Source: Pseudoflavonifractor sp. An85 (GTDB lineage: Bacteria > Bacillota > Clostridia > Oscillospirales > Oscillospiraceae). Taken from it: DNA of 64,000 nt. A program made the translations under genes and the position numbers. How positions within the stretch are numbered: the first letter of the stretch is position 1; the number at the start of each line of letters is the position of its first letter. Location: the NCBI RefSeq assembly GCF_002161235.1, contig NZ_NFHE01000013.1:1-64000 (forward strand), read 5' to 3'. The notes below the pieces were generated by a model, which made no database searches, was not told where the DNA came from, and saw nothing but the letters and a program-made list of their open reading frames with translations. Of this stretch, positions 31,109-40,900 are shown piece after piece.

Positions 31109-31588
31109 ATGGAATTTCTGACAAACTGTGGACTGCAGCTGGCAGTTCTGGGCTCTGCCCTTTCTGTGGGTCTGGCTTGTGCCGGTTCCGGCCGTGGCGT
31201 AGGTATCGTGGGTGAGGCCGCTGCCGGCGTCATCTCTGAGGACCCCGAGAAGTTCTCCAAGTGCCTGATTCTCCAGCTGCTGCCCGGTACTCAGGGTCTG
31301 TACGGTCTGGTTATCTGGTTCTTTGCTCTGGCTCAGATGGGCGTCATCGGTGGCAACGCCGCTGAGATGACCATTGCTCAGGGCCTGGGCTACTGCTTTG
31401 CCTGCTTGCCCATGGGCATCGGCGGCTATATCACCGCCATCGCTCAGGGCCGCTGCGCCGCCGCCGGTGTGTCTCTGGTAGCCAAGCGTCCCGAAGAGCA
31501 GTCCAAGGGCATCATCATGGCCATCATGGTGGAGTTCTACGCCATTTTGTGCCTGCTGGCCTCCTTCCTGATGCTGGTCTTCCTGTAA
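31109..31588 (+). CDS. ntpK: V-type ATP synthase subunit K (rotor ring)
   Basis: A 159-residue, four-helix, duplicated c-type subunit that forms the ion-carrying ring. The sodium ligands known from Enterococcus hirae NtpK (Leu61, Thr64, Gln65, Gln110, Glu139) all have counterparts: Leu58, Thr61 and Gln62 in LLPGTQGLYG, Gln113 in IAQGRCAAAG and Glu142 in MVEFYAIL. This supports Na+ rather than H+ coupling. Only the second hairpin has the carboxylate, as in E. hirae. An AAGGAGG ribosome site precedes the start. Confidence 0.95.
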   Translation: MEFLTNCGLQLAVLGSALSVGLACAGSGRGVGIVGEAAAGVISEDPEKFSKCLILQLLPGTQGLYGLVIWFFALAQMGVIGGNAAEMTIAQGLGYCFACLPMGIGGYITAIAQGRCAAAGVSLVAKRPEEQSKGIIMAIMVEFYAILCLLASFLMLVFL

Positions 31589-31613
31589 GATTGGCAGGAA
31601 AGGAAGAGCTGCT

Positions 31614-32204
31614 ATGAACGGAATCGAAAAGATCATTGATCGCATCAGCGGCGACGCCCAGCGGGAGATTGATGAGGTCCTGGCCCAGGCCAGAGCCGAG
31701 GCAGCGGAGATTACCGCCAAGTATCAGGCTCAGGCCCAGGCGGAAGCCGACGAGATTTTGACCCGTGGGGAAAAGGCCGCTGCCGAGCGGGGCGAACGGC
31801 TGGCCAGCGTGGCCCAGCTGGAGTGCCGCAAGGAAGTGCTGCGGGCCAAGCAGGAGGTCATCGACGAGGCCTTCCAGCTGGCCATGGACAAGCTGGTGGC
31901 CCTGCCCCAGGCAGAGTATGTGGCGCTGCTGGTGGATCTGGCGGTGCAGGCTGCCGCCAAGGGCACCGAAAAGCTGATTTTCTCCCCCGCCGACCGGGCC
32001 CAGGTGGGCAAGGCGGTGGTGGTGGGCGCCAACCAGAAGTTGGGCAATAAGGGCCAGCTCACCCTGTCCGAGGAGACCCGTCCCATGAAGGGCGGCTTCA
32101 TCCTCAGCGACGGACGGGTGGAGGTCAACTGCACCTTCGACACCCTGGTGCGCCTGCAGCGGGGCACCCTGTCCACCCAGGTGGCAGACGTGCTCTTCGG
32201 TTGA
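31614..32204 (+). CDS. ntpE: V-type ATP synthase subunit E (peripheral stalk)
   Basis: A 196-residue stator subunit: a long N-terminal helix rich in Ala/Gln/Glu (EVLAQARAEAAEITAKYQAQ), followed by a C-terminal globular domain (GFILSDGRVEVNCTFDTLVRL) that binds the catalytic head. It pairs with subunit H. Order and spacing match the E. hirae-type operon. Confidence 0.9.
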   Translation: MNGIEKIIDRISGDAQREIDEVLAQARAEAAEITAKYQAQAQAEADEILTRGEKAAAERGERLASVAQLECRKEVLRAKQEVIDEAFQLAMDKLVALPQAEYVALLVDLAVQAAAKGTEKLIFSPADRAQVGKAVVVGANQKLGNKGQLTLSEETRPMKGGFILSDGRVEVNCTFDTLVRLQRGTLSTQVADVLFG

Positions 32205-32249
32205 TTCATCCCTTTTCAAACTGATTTTTATGGAAAGGGGGAGTAAACC

Positions 32250-33248
32250 GTGTCACATGATAAAGATTTGGACTATTTGACCATATCCGCCCGCATCCAC
32301 GCCATGGAGAACCGGCTGCTCAATCAAGAGCGAATGGACCGGATGATCGAGGCCAAGGATGTCAGCGACGCCGCCAAGGTTTTGGTGGAGTGCGGATATG
32401 ACGACATGGGGCAGGTGACCGGGGAGAGCATCGAGGAGACCCTCTCCAAGGCGCAAACCGACCTGTTCCACGATTTGAGTACCGCCGTGGGCAACCGGGC
32501 TTTGCTGGACGTGTTCCGCTGCAAGTACGACTACCACAACGCCAAGGTGCTGGTGAAAGGGGAGGCCCTGCGCCAGAGCCAGGAGGCGCTGCTGGTGGGC
32601 GGCGGACGGTATGCGCCCGCCCGCCTGGCCGAGGACTACGGTCGGGAGGACCTGCGGGGCTGCTCGGATATCTTCCGCCGGGGCGTGACCCGTGCCCGGG
32701 AGACCCTGGGCGCCACGGGTGACCCCCAGATGGCCGACTTCATCCTGGATCGGGCCTACTTTGAGGAGCTGACCCAGTTGGCCAAGGCCTCGGGCAGCAA
32801 GTTTGTGGAGGGCTTTGTGGCCCTGTCCATCGACGTGGCCAACCTGCGCTCCTGTGTCCGGGCTTCCCGCCTGGGCAAGGGCATGGAGTTTTTGCAGCAG
32901 GTGCTGGTGCCTGGGGGCAACGTCCCCGCCCGCACCCTGGCCACCGCCCGAGGGGACGAGCTGGCCGGTCTGTTCCGCACCAGCTCTCTGGCTCAGGCCG
33001 CAGCCACCGGCTCGGCCCTGTCCGCCCCGGGTTCTGGGGCGCTGACCGACTTTGAGCGGGAGTGCGACGACGCCATGATGGACTACCTGGGTGCTGGTCG
33101 CCGGGTGGCCTTTGGCGAGCAGCCCATTGTGGGCTATCTCTACGCCCGTGAGGCGGAGATGACCGCCATTCGCACCATTCTCTCCGGCCGCATGGCTGGC
33201 CTGGATGGGGACACCATCCGGCAGCGTCTGCGCCGGACCTACGGGTAA
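32250..33248 (+). CDS. ntpC: V-type ATP synthase subunit C
   Basis: A 332-residue helical subunit (AC39/d type) that links the central stalk to the rotor ring. Three repeated helical units can be traced, each with a Tyr/Arg-rich segment (LLDVFRCKYDYHNAKVLVKG; VDVANLRSCVRASRLG; VGYLYAREAEMTAIRTILSG). The start is GTG after AAAGGGGGAG. Length is normal. Confidence 0.9.
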   Translation: MSHDKDLDYLTISARIHAMENRLLNQERMDRMIEAKDVSDAAKVLVECGYDDMGQVTGESIEETLSKAQTDLFHDLSTAVGNRALLDVFRCKYDYHNAKVLVKGEALRQSQEALLVGGGRYAPARLAEDYGREDLRGCSDIFRRGVTRARETLGATGDPQMADFILDRAYFEELTQLAKASGSKFVEGFVALSIDVANLRSCVRASRLGKGMEFLQQVLVPGGNVPARTLATARGDELAGLFRTSSLAQAAATGSALSAPGSGALTDFERECDDAMMDYLGAGRRVAFGEQPIVGYLYAREAEMTAIRTILSGRMAGLDGDTIRQRLRRTYG

Positions 33249-33262
33249 GGGGGGACGTGCAA

Positions 33263-33577
33263 ATGGCTAGTTATCAAATCGCCGTCATCGGCGACAAGGA
33301 CAGCGTGTTGGGATTCAAGGCCTTAGGCCTGTCCACCTTCCCGGTGGACAGTGTGGACCAGGCCAAAACCACCCTCCACGCCCTGGCCAAGGAAAACTAT
33401 GGGATTGTCTATCTCACCGAGACCCTGGCCGCCCACATGGAAAGCGACATCGCCCGCTACAAAGACGAGCTGACTCCCGCCATCATCCTCATTCCCGGCA
33501 AAGAGGGCAGCTTGGGCATCGGCATGCAGAACATCAAAAAAGCGGTGGAGCGTGCTGTAGGCGCAGATATTCTGTAA
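33263..33577 (+). CDS. V-type ATP synthase subunit F
   Basis: A 104-residue Rossmann-like central-stalk protein (YQIAVIGDKDSVLGFKALGL; ILIPGKEGSLGIGMQNI) that regulates rotation with subunit D; the E. hirae equivalent is called NtpG. I prefer the ATG at 33263, spaced correctly from AAGGGGGG, over a GTG at 33257. Confidence 0.9.
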   Translation: MASYQIAVIGDKDSVLGFKALGLSTFPVDSVDQAKTTLHALAKENYGIVYLTETLAAHMESDIARYKDELTPAIILIPGKEGSLGIGMQNIKKAVERAVGADIL

Positions 33578-33610
33578 AACAAGACCGACTAGAAAGAAGG
33601 TTTCGACGAT

Positions 33611-35386
33611 ATGGGTAAAGTAGTGAAGGTCTCCGGTCCCCTGGTGGTGGCCACCGGCCTGTCGGACGCCAACATGTCCGACGTGGTGCGCGTGGGTCCC
33701 CAGCGTCTGATCGGTGAGATCTTGACCATGAATGGAGACTCTGCCTCCATCCAGGTCTACGAGGAGACCTCTGGTCTGGGCCCCGGCGCCGAGGTGGTAA
33801 CCACCGGTTACCCCATGAGCGTGGAGCTGGGCCCCGGCATGATTGAGAACATTTACGATGGAATCCAGCGTCCCCTGGAGGAGATCATGAAGAAGGTGGG
33901 CGGCAACAACCTGCCCCGTGGCGTGGAAGTGCCTCCCATCGACCCTGAGAAGCTGTGGGAGTTCACTCCCGTGGCCCAGGTGGGTGACTATGTGGAGGGC
34001 GGCGACGTCATCGGCACCGTCCCCGAGACCCCCGTGGTGCTGCACAAGATCATGGTACCCCCCTACCTGAAGGGTACTTTGAAGAGCGTCACCCCCGCCG
34101 GCTCTTACAACGTCAAGACCGTGGTGGCTGTCCTCACCAAGGAGGACGGTACCGACGTGGAGATCACCATGAGCCAGCGTTGGCCTGTGCGTGTGGGCCG
34201 TCCCTACAAGCACAAGTATCCCCCTGTGCGTCCTCTGTCCACCGGTCAGCGCATTGTGGATACCTGCTTCCCCGTGGCCAAGGGCGGCACCGCTGCCATC
34301 CCCGGCCCCTTCGGCTCCGGTAAAACCGTGATGCAGCACGCCGTGGCCAAGTGGTCCGACGTGGACATCGTCATCTACATCGGCTGCGGCGAGCGCGGCA
34401 ACGAGATGACCGACGTTCTGCGCGAGTTCCCCGAACTCATCGACCCCCGCACCGGCGAGTCCCTGATGAAGCGTACCGTGCTCATCGCCAACACCTCCGA
34501 CATGCCTGTGGCTGCCCGTGAGGCCTCCATTTACACCGGTATCACCATCGCCGAGTACTTCCGCGACATGGGCTACGACGTGGCCGTCATCGCCGACTCC
34601 ACCTCCCGCTGGGCCGAGGCTCTGCGTGAGATGTCCGGCCGTCTGGAAGAGATGCCCGGCGAGGAAGGCTATCCCGCCTACCTGGCCTCCCGTCTGGCCC
34701 AGTTCTACGAGCGCGCCGGTTCCGTGTCCTGTCTGGGCAGTGACGACCGCCGCGGCTCCCTGACTGCTGTGGGCGCTGTGTCCCCTCCCGGCGGCGACCT
34801 GTCCGAGCCTGTCTCTCAGGGTACCATGCGTATCGTCAAGGTGTTCTGGGCTCTGGATGCTCAGCTGGCTTACAAGCGTCACTTCCCCGCCATCAACTGG
34901 CTGAACTCCTACTCCCTGTACCTGGATTCTCTCAAACCCTGGTTTGATGAGCACCTGGGCCGTGACTTCATGGTCAACCGGGAGCAGGCCATGACCCTGC
35001 TGCAAAGCGAGGCCAGCCTGAATGAAATTGTGCAGCTGGTTGGTAAGGACTCTCTGTCCCCCAACGACCAGCTGACCCTGGAATCCGCCCGCATGGTGCG
35101 TGAGGACTTCCTGCAGCAGAACTCTTTTGTGGACGTGGACTCCTACTCCAGCTATGACCGTCAGGCCAAGCTGCTGGCTATGATCCTGGACTATGACAAG
35201 CTGTGCCGGGCCGCCATCGCCAAGGGCGCTCCTGCCATGGATCTGTTCGCCATCCCCGCCCGGGAGCGCATCGGCCGCGCCAAGTCCGTGCCCGCCGACG
35301 AGTACGAGCAGGTGTACGCCGACATCTCCGCCCAGATGGAGCGGGAGATCGACGAAGTAGTGGAAAAGGCAGGTGAGGCACAATGA
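33611..35386 (+). CDS. ntpA: V-type ATP synthase catalytic subunit A
   Basis: ATP-hydrolysing or ATP-forming subunit. The 591-residue protein has the long non-homologous insertion of A subunits (about 110-190), the P-loop [11 protein letters not shown] (about 234-244), the Walker B/arginine region ([34 protein letters not shown]) and [12 protein letters not shown]. Its TGA overlaps the subunit B start by ATGA, coupling the two at matched levels. Confidence 0.97.
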   Translation: MGKVVKVSGPLVVATGLSDANMSDVVRVGPQRLIGEILTMNGDSASIQVYEETSGLGPGAEVVTTGYPMSVELGPGMIENIYDGIQRPLEEIMKKVGGNNLPRGVEVPPIDPEKLWEFTPVAQVGDYVEGGDVIGTVPETPVVLHKIMVPPYLKGTLKSVTPAGSYNVKTVVAVLTKEDGTDVEITMSQRWPVRVGRPYKHKYPPVRPLSTGQRIVDTCFPVAKGGTAAIPGPFGSGKTVMQHAVAKWSDVDIVIYIGCGERGNEMTDVLREFPELIDPRTGESLMKRTVLIANTSDMPVAAREASIYTGITIAEYFRDMGYDVAVIADSTSRWAEALREMSGRLEEMPGEEGYPAYLASRLAQFYERAGSVSCLGSDDRRGSLTAVGAVSPPGGDLSEPVSQGTMRIVKVFWALDAQLAYKRHFPAINWLNSYSLYLDSLKPWFDEHLGRDFMVNREQAMTLLQSEASLNEIVQLVGKDSLSPNDQLTLESARMVREDFLQQNSFVDVDSYSSYDRQAKLLAMILDYDKLCRAAIAKGAPAMDLFAIPARERIGRAKSVPADEYEQVYADISAQMEREIDEVVEKAGEAQ

Positions 35387-36765
35387 TTCGCGAGTATCGT
35401 ACCATTCAGGAGATCGTCTCTCCTCTGATGATGGTCAAGATGGTGGAAAACGTCACCTATGACGAGCTGGTGGAAGTGGAGCTGCCCGACGGCGGCATCC
35501 GCCGGGGCAAGGTGCTGGAGGTCAACGGCGACACCGCCGTGGTGCAGCTGTTCGAGTCTGCCGCCGGCATCAACCTGGCCCAGTCCAAGGTGCGTTTTCT
35601 GGGCCACCCCCTGCAGTTGGGCGTGTCCAGCGACATGCTGGGCCGCGTGTTCAACGGCATGGGCAAGCCCATCGACGGCGGCCCCGAGATTCTGGCCGAG
35701 GAGTACCGGGACATCAATGGTCTGCCTATGAACCCCGCCGCCCGTGACTACCCCGACGAGTTCATCCAGACCGGCGTGTCCACCATTGACGGTTTGAACA
35801 CTCTGGTGCGTGGCCAGAAGCTGCCCATCTTCTCCGGCTCCGGTCTGCCCCACGCCCAGCTGGCCGCTCAGATCGCCCGTCAGGCCCGTGTGCTGGGCGA
35901 CGACGCCGGCAACTTCGCCGTGGTGTTTGCCGCCATCGGTATCACCTTCGAGGAGTCCGAGTACTTTGTCCAGGAGTTCAAGCGCACCGGCGCCATTGAC
36001 CGCACCGTGCTGTTTACCAACCTGGCCAACGACCCCGCCGTGGAGCGTATCTCCACCCCCCGTATGGCTCTGACCGCCGCCGAGTACCTGGCCTTTGAGA
36101 AGGGCATGCACGTGTTGGTCATCCTCACCGACATCACCAACTACGCCGAGGCTCTGCGTGAGGTGTCCGCGGCCAAGAAGGAAGTGCCCGGCCGCCGCGG
36201 CTTCCCCGGCTACCTGTACACCGACTTGGCCACCATGTACGAGCGTGCCGGCCGTCAGCTGGGCAAGCCCGGTTCTGTGACCATGATCCCCATCCTCACC
36301 ATGCCTGAGGATGATAAGACCCACCCCATTCCCGACCTGACCGGCTATATCACCGAGGGTCAGATTATCCTCTCCCGTGCACTGTATCGTCAGGGCATCA
36401 ATCCCCCCGTGGACGTGCTGCCCTCTCTGTCCCGTCTGAAGGACAAGGGTATCGGCGAGGGTAAGACCCGGGAGGACCACGCCAACACCATGAACCAGCT
36501 CTTTGCCGCCTACTCCACCGGTAAGGACAACAAGGAGCTGATGTCCATTCTGGGCGAGGCCGCTCTGACCCCCACCGATCTGCTGTACGCCAAGTTTGCC
36601 GACGAGTTTGAAAAGCGCTACGTCAACCAGGGCTACGAGACCAACCGTACCATCGAGGAGACCCTGGACCTGGGCTGGGAGCTGCTGTCCATCCTGCCCA
36701 AGGCCGAGCTGAAGCGCATCAAACAGGAGTATATCGACAAGTATTTGCCCAAGAAGGAGGGTTAA
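35383..36765 (+). CDS. ntpB: V-type ATP synthase regulatory subunit B
   Basis: Non-catalytic partner of subunit A in the A3B3 head. The 460-residue protein lacks a working P-loop ([15 protein letters not shown] replaces it), as expected of B subunits, but supplies the arginine finger region near [32 protein letters not shown]. Length and order are normal. Confidence 0.97.
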   Translation: MIREYRTIQEIVSPLMMVKMVENVTYDELVEVELPDGGIRRGKVLEVNGDTAVVQLFESAAGINLAQSKVRFLGHPLQLGVSSDMLGRVFNGMGKPIDGGPEILAEEYRDINGLPMNPAARDYPDEFIQTGVSTIDGLNTLVRGQKLPIFSGSGLPHAQLAAQIARQARVLGDDAGNFAVVFAAIGITFEESEYFVQEFKRTGAIDRTVLFTNLANDPAVERISTPRMALTAAEYLAFEKGMHVLVILTDITNYAEALREVSAAKKEVPGRRGFPGYLYTDLATMYERAGRQLGKPGSVTMIPILTMPEDDKTHPIPDLTGYITEGQIILSRALYRQGINPPVDVLPSLSRLKDKGIGEGKTREDHANTMNQLFAAYSTGKDNKELMSILGEAALTPTDLLYAKFADEFEKRYVNQGYETNRTIEETLDLGWELLSILPKAELKRIKQEYIDKYLPKKEG

Positions 36766-36768
36766 ACA

Positions 36769-37455
36769 ATGGCTGCCACCGTTGTCACTCCCACCCGAAT
36801 GGAGCTGACCCGGCTGAAACGCAAGCTGAAAACCGCCCAGCGGGGCCATAAGCTGCTGAAAGACAAGCGAGATGAGCTGATGAAGCAGTTTCTGGACACC
36901 GTGCGGGAGGTACGGGCTCTGCGCAGCCGGGTGGAGGCGGATCTGATGCGGGTGCACGGCTCCTTCACCGTGGCCTCCGCTCTGATGAGCGGAGCGGCCA
37001 TGGAGCAGGCCCTGATGTACCCCAAGCAGAGCGTGGAGCTGGATATGAGCTTCCGCAATGTGATGAGCGTCAACGTACCCACTTATGAGTACAAAACCCG
37101 CACCAGCGATACCTCTGACATCTTCCCTTACGGATTTGCCAACACCTCCGGCGAGTTGGACTCCGCCGTGGAGGCTCTGGGAGATGTGTTCCAGTCCATG
37201 TTGCAGCTGGCCCAGATCGAAAAGACTGCCCAGCTGCTGGCCGAGGAAATTGAAAAGACCCGCCGCCGTGTCAACGCCCTGGAGTATGTGATGATTCCCA
37301 ATACCCAGGAAGCCATCCGCTACATTACCATGAAGCTGGATGAAAACGACCGCTCCACCACCACCCGCCTGATGAAGGTGAAGGATATGCTGCTTAAAGA
37401 AGCACTGGAGGAGCAGAAGGCCCGGGATGCCGAGGCTTTGGAGAAATTTGGATAG
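36769..37455 (+). CDS. ntpD: V-type ATP synthase subunit D (central stalk)
   Basis: A 228-residue axle subunit with long antiparallel coiled coils at both ends (TRMELTRLKRKLKTAQRGHKLLKDKRDEL and TAQLLAEEIEKTRRRVNALEYVMIP shortened here to the recognisable cores LKRKLKTAQRG and RRRVNALEYVMIP). Such sequences form the rotating shaft inside the A3B3 head. It is the last gene of the operon, with a strong terminator 9 bases after the stop. Confidence 0.93.
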   Translation: MAATVVTPTRMELTRLKRKLKTAQRGHKLLKDKRDELMKQFLDTVREVRALRSRVEADLMRVHGSFTVASALMSGAAMEQALMYPKQSVELDMSFRNVMSVNVPTYEYKTRTSDTSDIFPYGFANTSGELDSAVEALGDVFQSMLQLAQIEKTAQLLAEEIEKTRRRVNALEYVMIPNTQEAIRYITMKLDENDRSTTTRLMKVKDMLLKEALEEQKARDAEALEKFG

Positions 37456-37463
37456 AAATTAGA

Positions 37464-37506
37464 AAACAGGACTCCCTTTTCATGGAAGGGAGTCCTGTTT
37501 CGCTTT
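37464..37506 (+). terminator. V-ATPase operon terminator
   Basis: A 15-bp stem AAACAGGACTCCCTT / AAGGGAGTCCTGTTT with a 7-base loop, then CGCTTTC. Confidence 0.85.
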
Positions 37507-37905
37507 CATATGAAGGAAGAGGCGAACATTTGGTGAATCTGCACATAGCTTTGTTAGAACTGCACAAAAAGGATTTATTATACAAATTGTGAAATAATAT
37601 GGAATGAACTATTTGGCGAAGAAAGCGAAAATAATCGAGCTATATATTATATTTCCAAACATAAACTTCGATTCGTTAGTATAGAAAAGAGAGTGTGTGC
37701 GTAAATTTTACGAAAAAAGGCCGGCGGTCTGTTTACTTTCACCAAGAGAATATGGTAGGATTCCTTCACAAATTGGATAGGATGGATTGTTACCGAAAGG
37801 GCAAAACCAGATTGACCAGAAGTATATGTGCACCGTAGACTCCTGGCGGTCTGGTCTTTTCTTTTTTATACCATGACCAACCATCCAAAATACAAGAAAT
37901 GAGGA
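37507..37905 (+). promoter_or_regulatory. AT-rich leader region with terminator-like hairpin before the GH84 gene
   Basis: About 400 bases without a gene. Most is AT-rich; no promoter stands out clearly. At 37806-37867 a stem (ACCAGA-ttg-ACCAG with CTGG-cgg-TCTGGT) is followed by CTTTTCTTTTTTAT, a convincing intrinsic terminator that lies before, not after, the downstream gene. This suggests attenuation or a ligand-sensing leader. I recognise no known riboswitch class. Confidence 0.45.
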
Positions 37906-37914
37906 GGAAGACAA

Positions 37915-40900
37915 ATGAGACGGCAAAACAAGTCCGCTCAGCCCAAGCACACGGGGCGCAGAGTTACCGCTGCGGCCTTAGCTGTGTTGATGGGAGCAGG
38001 CTGTGTGCGTCTGGCTCCGCTCCAGGCCAAGGCCCAGGATGCTGAGGCCACCGGCTACGAGATCTACCCCAATCCCCATGTGATGACCTATTCTGGTGAT
38101 ACGTACATGGTGAAAAACCAGGTCAACGTGGTGCTGGAGGAAGGCATTGACCGCTACACCAAGGACCGCTTGGAGGAGGTGCTCAAGCTCAAGGACATCA
38201 GCTACACCACGTCTGAGGCTGTGGTCAGCGGTAAGACCAACATTCTGGTGGGTATTGAGGGGTCCAACGGCTACGTGGACACCTATGCGGAGAAAAACGT
38301 CGCCGTGGAAACCCAGGACCTGTACAACAAGCTGGATTCCTACGTGTTGGACAACGACAACGGTGTGATCACCGTGGTGGGCAAGGACACCGATGCCGCG
38401 TTCTACGGCTTGACCACTTTGTACCACGTGTTTGCCCAGATGGACAGCTTCACCATCCAGGAGTTCCACGTGGAGGACTGGGCGGACGTGGCCAGCCGTG
38501 GCTTCATCGAAGGCTACTACGGTAACCCCTGGAGCACCGAGGACCGTCAGAACCTGATGACATGGGGCGGCTACTACAAGCTCAATTCCTATTTCTATGC
38601 CCCCAAGGACGACCCCAAACACAACGCCAACTGGCGTGAGCTGTACACGGAGGAAGAGATCCAGAACAAAATCATTCCTCTGGCTGAGGCAGGAAACGCT
38701 TCCAAGTGTCGCTTCGTGTACGCTCTGCACCCCTTCATGTACAACGCCGTTCGCTTCAACAATGACGAGAACTATCAGGCTGACCTGAAGGCCGTACAGG
38801 CCAAGTTCGCCCAGGTCATCGAAGCCGGTGTGCGTCAGATTGCCATTCTGGCCGACGACGCTGCGCACGTGGGCAACAACAACTACATCAAGTTCCTCAC
38901 CGACATGAGCAACTGGCTCAAGGAGATGCAGAAGACTTACCCCGATCTGAAAATGACCCTGCCCTTCTGCACCCAGGAGTATATGTATGGGGGCGAGTCG
39001 TACTATGCCCAGTTCCCGGAAAACGTGCAGATTGTCATGACCGGCGGTAAGGTGTGGGGTGAGGTTACTGATAACTTCACTTCTTCCTTCACCAACAAAG
39101 TGGGGCGCGGTCCCTACATGTGGATCAACTGGCCCTGCACCGACAACTCCAAGAAGCACCTGATTATGGGCGGCTACACCACCTTCCTGCACCCTGGTGT
39201 GAATCCTGCCAACATCCAGGGTATCGTGCTCAACCCCATGCAGCAGTCTGAGCCCAGCAAGGTGGCCATTTTCGGCAACGCCTGCTATTCCTGGAATATC
39301 TGGAAGACCGAGGAAGAGGCTAACCAGGCTTGGTACGACTCCTTCAAGTATGTGGATCACAACTCCGCCATGGAGACCGACGCCTCTGCGGCCCTGCGTG
39401 AGCTGTCCAAGCACATGATTAACCAGGCCATGGACAACCGGGTCACTGTCCTCCAGGAGTCTGTGGAACTCAAGCAGATCCTCAACCCCTTCAAGGACAA
39501 GCTGGCGGCCGGCAACGTCACAGCTGCGGACGTGGATGTGGTGATGGCCGAGTTTGTCAAGCTCCAGGAGGCCGCAAAGACTTACCGGGCCAAGGCTGGC
39601 AACACCGACGTGAAGGACCAGATCGTCTACTGGCTCAACTGCTGGGACGACACCACCGAGGCGGCCATTGCCTATCTCAACGGCGTGAAGGCAGTCATTG
39701 CCAACGATGCCACCAACATCATCCAGTACAATACCCAGGGCAAGACTGCGTTTGACCGCTCCAAGACCTACGAGTTCTGGTATGTGGACCACAACGAGCG
39801 GGCTGAGGTAGGCGTGCAGCACATCGTGCCCTTCATCAAGACCCTGGCTAGTTATGTCTCTCAGTATGCAGAGACCGCTATGGACCCCAACAAAGTGATC
39901 CCCACCTTTGTCACCAACCGTGTGGATACCCCCTCTGGGGATGTTTCCAATGTTTTTGACGGGAATGACGCTACCTATGCCAGCTATCGAGACCCCAACA
40001 CCGCCAAGGCTGGCGATTATGTAGGTGTGATGTACAACAAGGTGATCCCCGTGGAGAACATCCGTTTCCTGCTGGGCGGTGGAAAGAACCACTTTGATGC
40101 CTCCAAACTCCAGTACACGGAGGACGGCAAGGAGTGGAAGGACATTTCCCTGACCGGTATGGGAAACGCCTTCACTGGCGAGTTGAACAAGTCTCTGGAA
40201 GTTGTGGTGGAGAAGGAACACCTGCCCCAGAACTTCCAGGCCATGGGCATCCGTCTCATTGCCACCCGGGACAATGCCAAGGATTTGTGGCTGGATGTGC
40301 ATGAGATCCAGATCAACAAGGAAGAGAGCCAGGAGCCTGAGCTGATTGGCGGCACATTCTCCACCTCCGATGGTCTGGCTGTCAAGGGCGGAAACCTGAA
40401 CAACCTCAAGGATGGGAACAACGGCACGGAGGTATGGCTGTCCAACGCTGGAGACAAGACCGTGGCTGGTGCGTACATCCAGTACACCTTCCAGGAAGCC
40501 ACTGCCATTGGCACCGTGTATTTCGGCCAGGGCAGCAGTGCTTCTGGCGATGTCATCCAAAACGGTAAAGTCCAGTACCAGAGTGAGGATGGTCAGTGGC
40601 ATGATGCCGGCAATGTGACCAGCGCCCAGGAGCAGACCTTTGATTTCAACGGTCAGGGAGTGGTAGCCAAGGCTGTGCGCATTTACAACAACACCGAAGT
40701 GCCGGTGTGGTGGCGTGTGGGTGAGTTCCGGGTGATGGAGGTCAAGCAGAGCACCAACAGCATGGAGAACGTGTACACCAATGTGGACAACGCTGGTGTG
40801 TATTCCAACCAGGAAAACGGCAAAGTGACCCTGTCTTCTGCCACCCTGACCCTGAACAAGGACCAGTACATGGGTGTGGATCTGGGTAGCATCAAGGCAG

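Noticed and set aside
33323-36957. Long minus-strand frames across the V-ATPase A and B genes
   Set aside because: Antisense of highly biased ATPase genes; no start signals or domains.
37780-37870. c-di-GMP-I riboswitch (because of GGGCAAAACC)
   Set aside because: The second conserved block (GACGCAAAGCC) and the paired architecture are missing.
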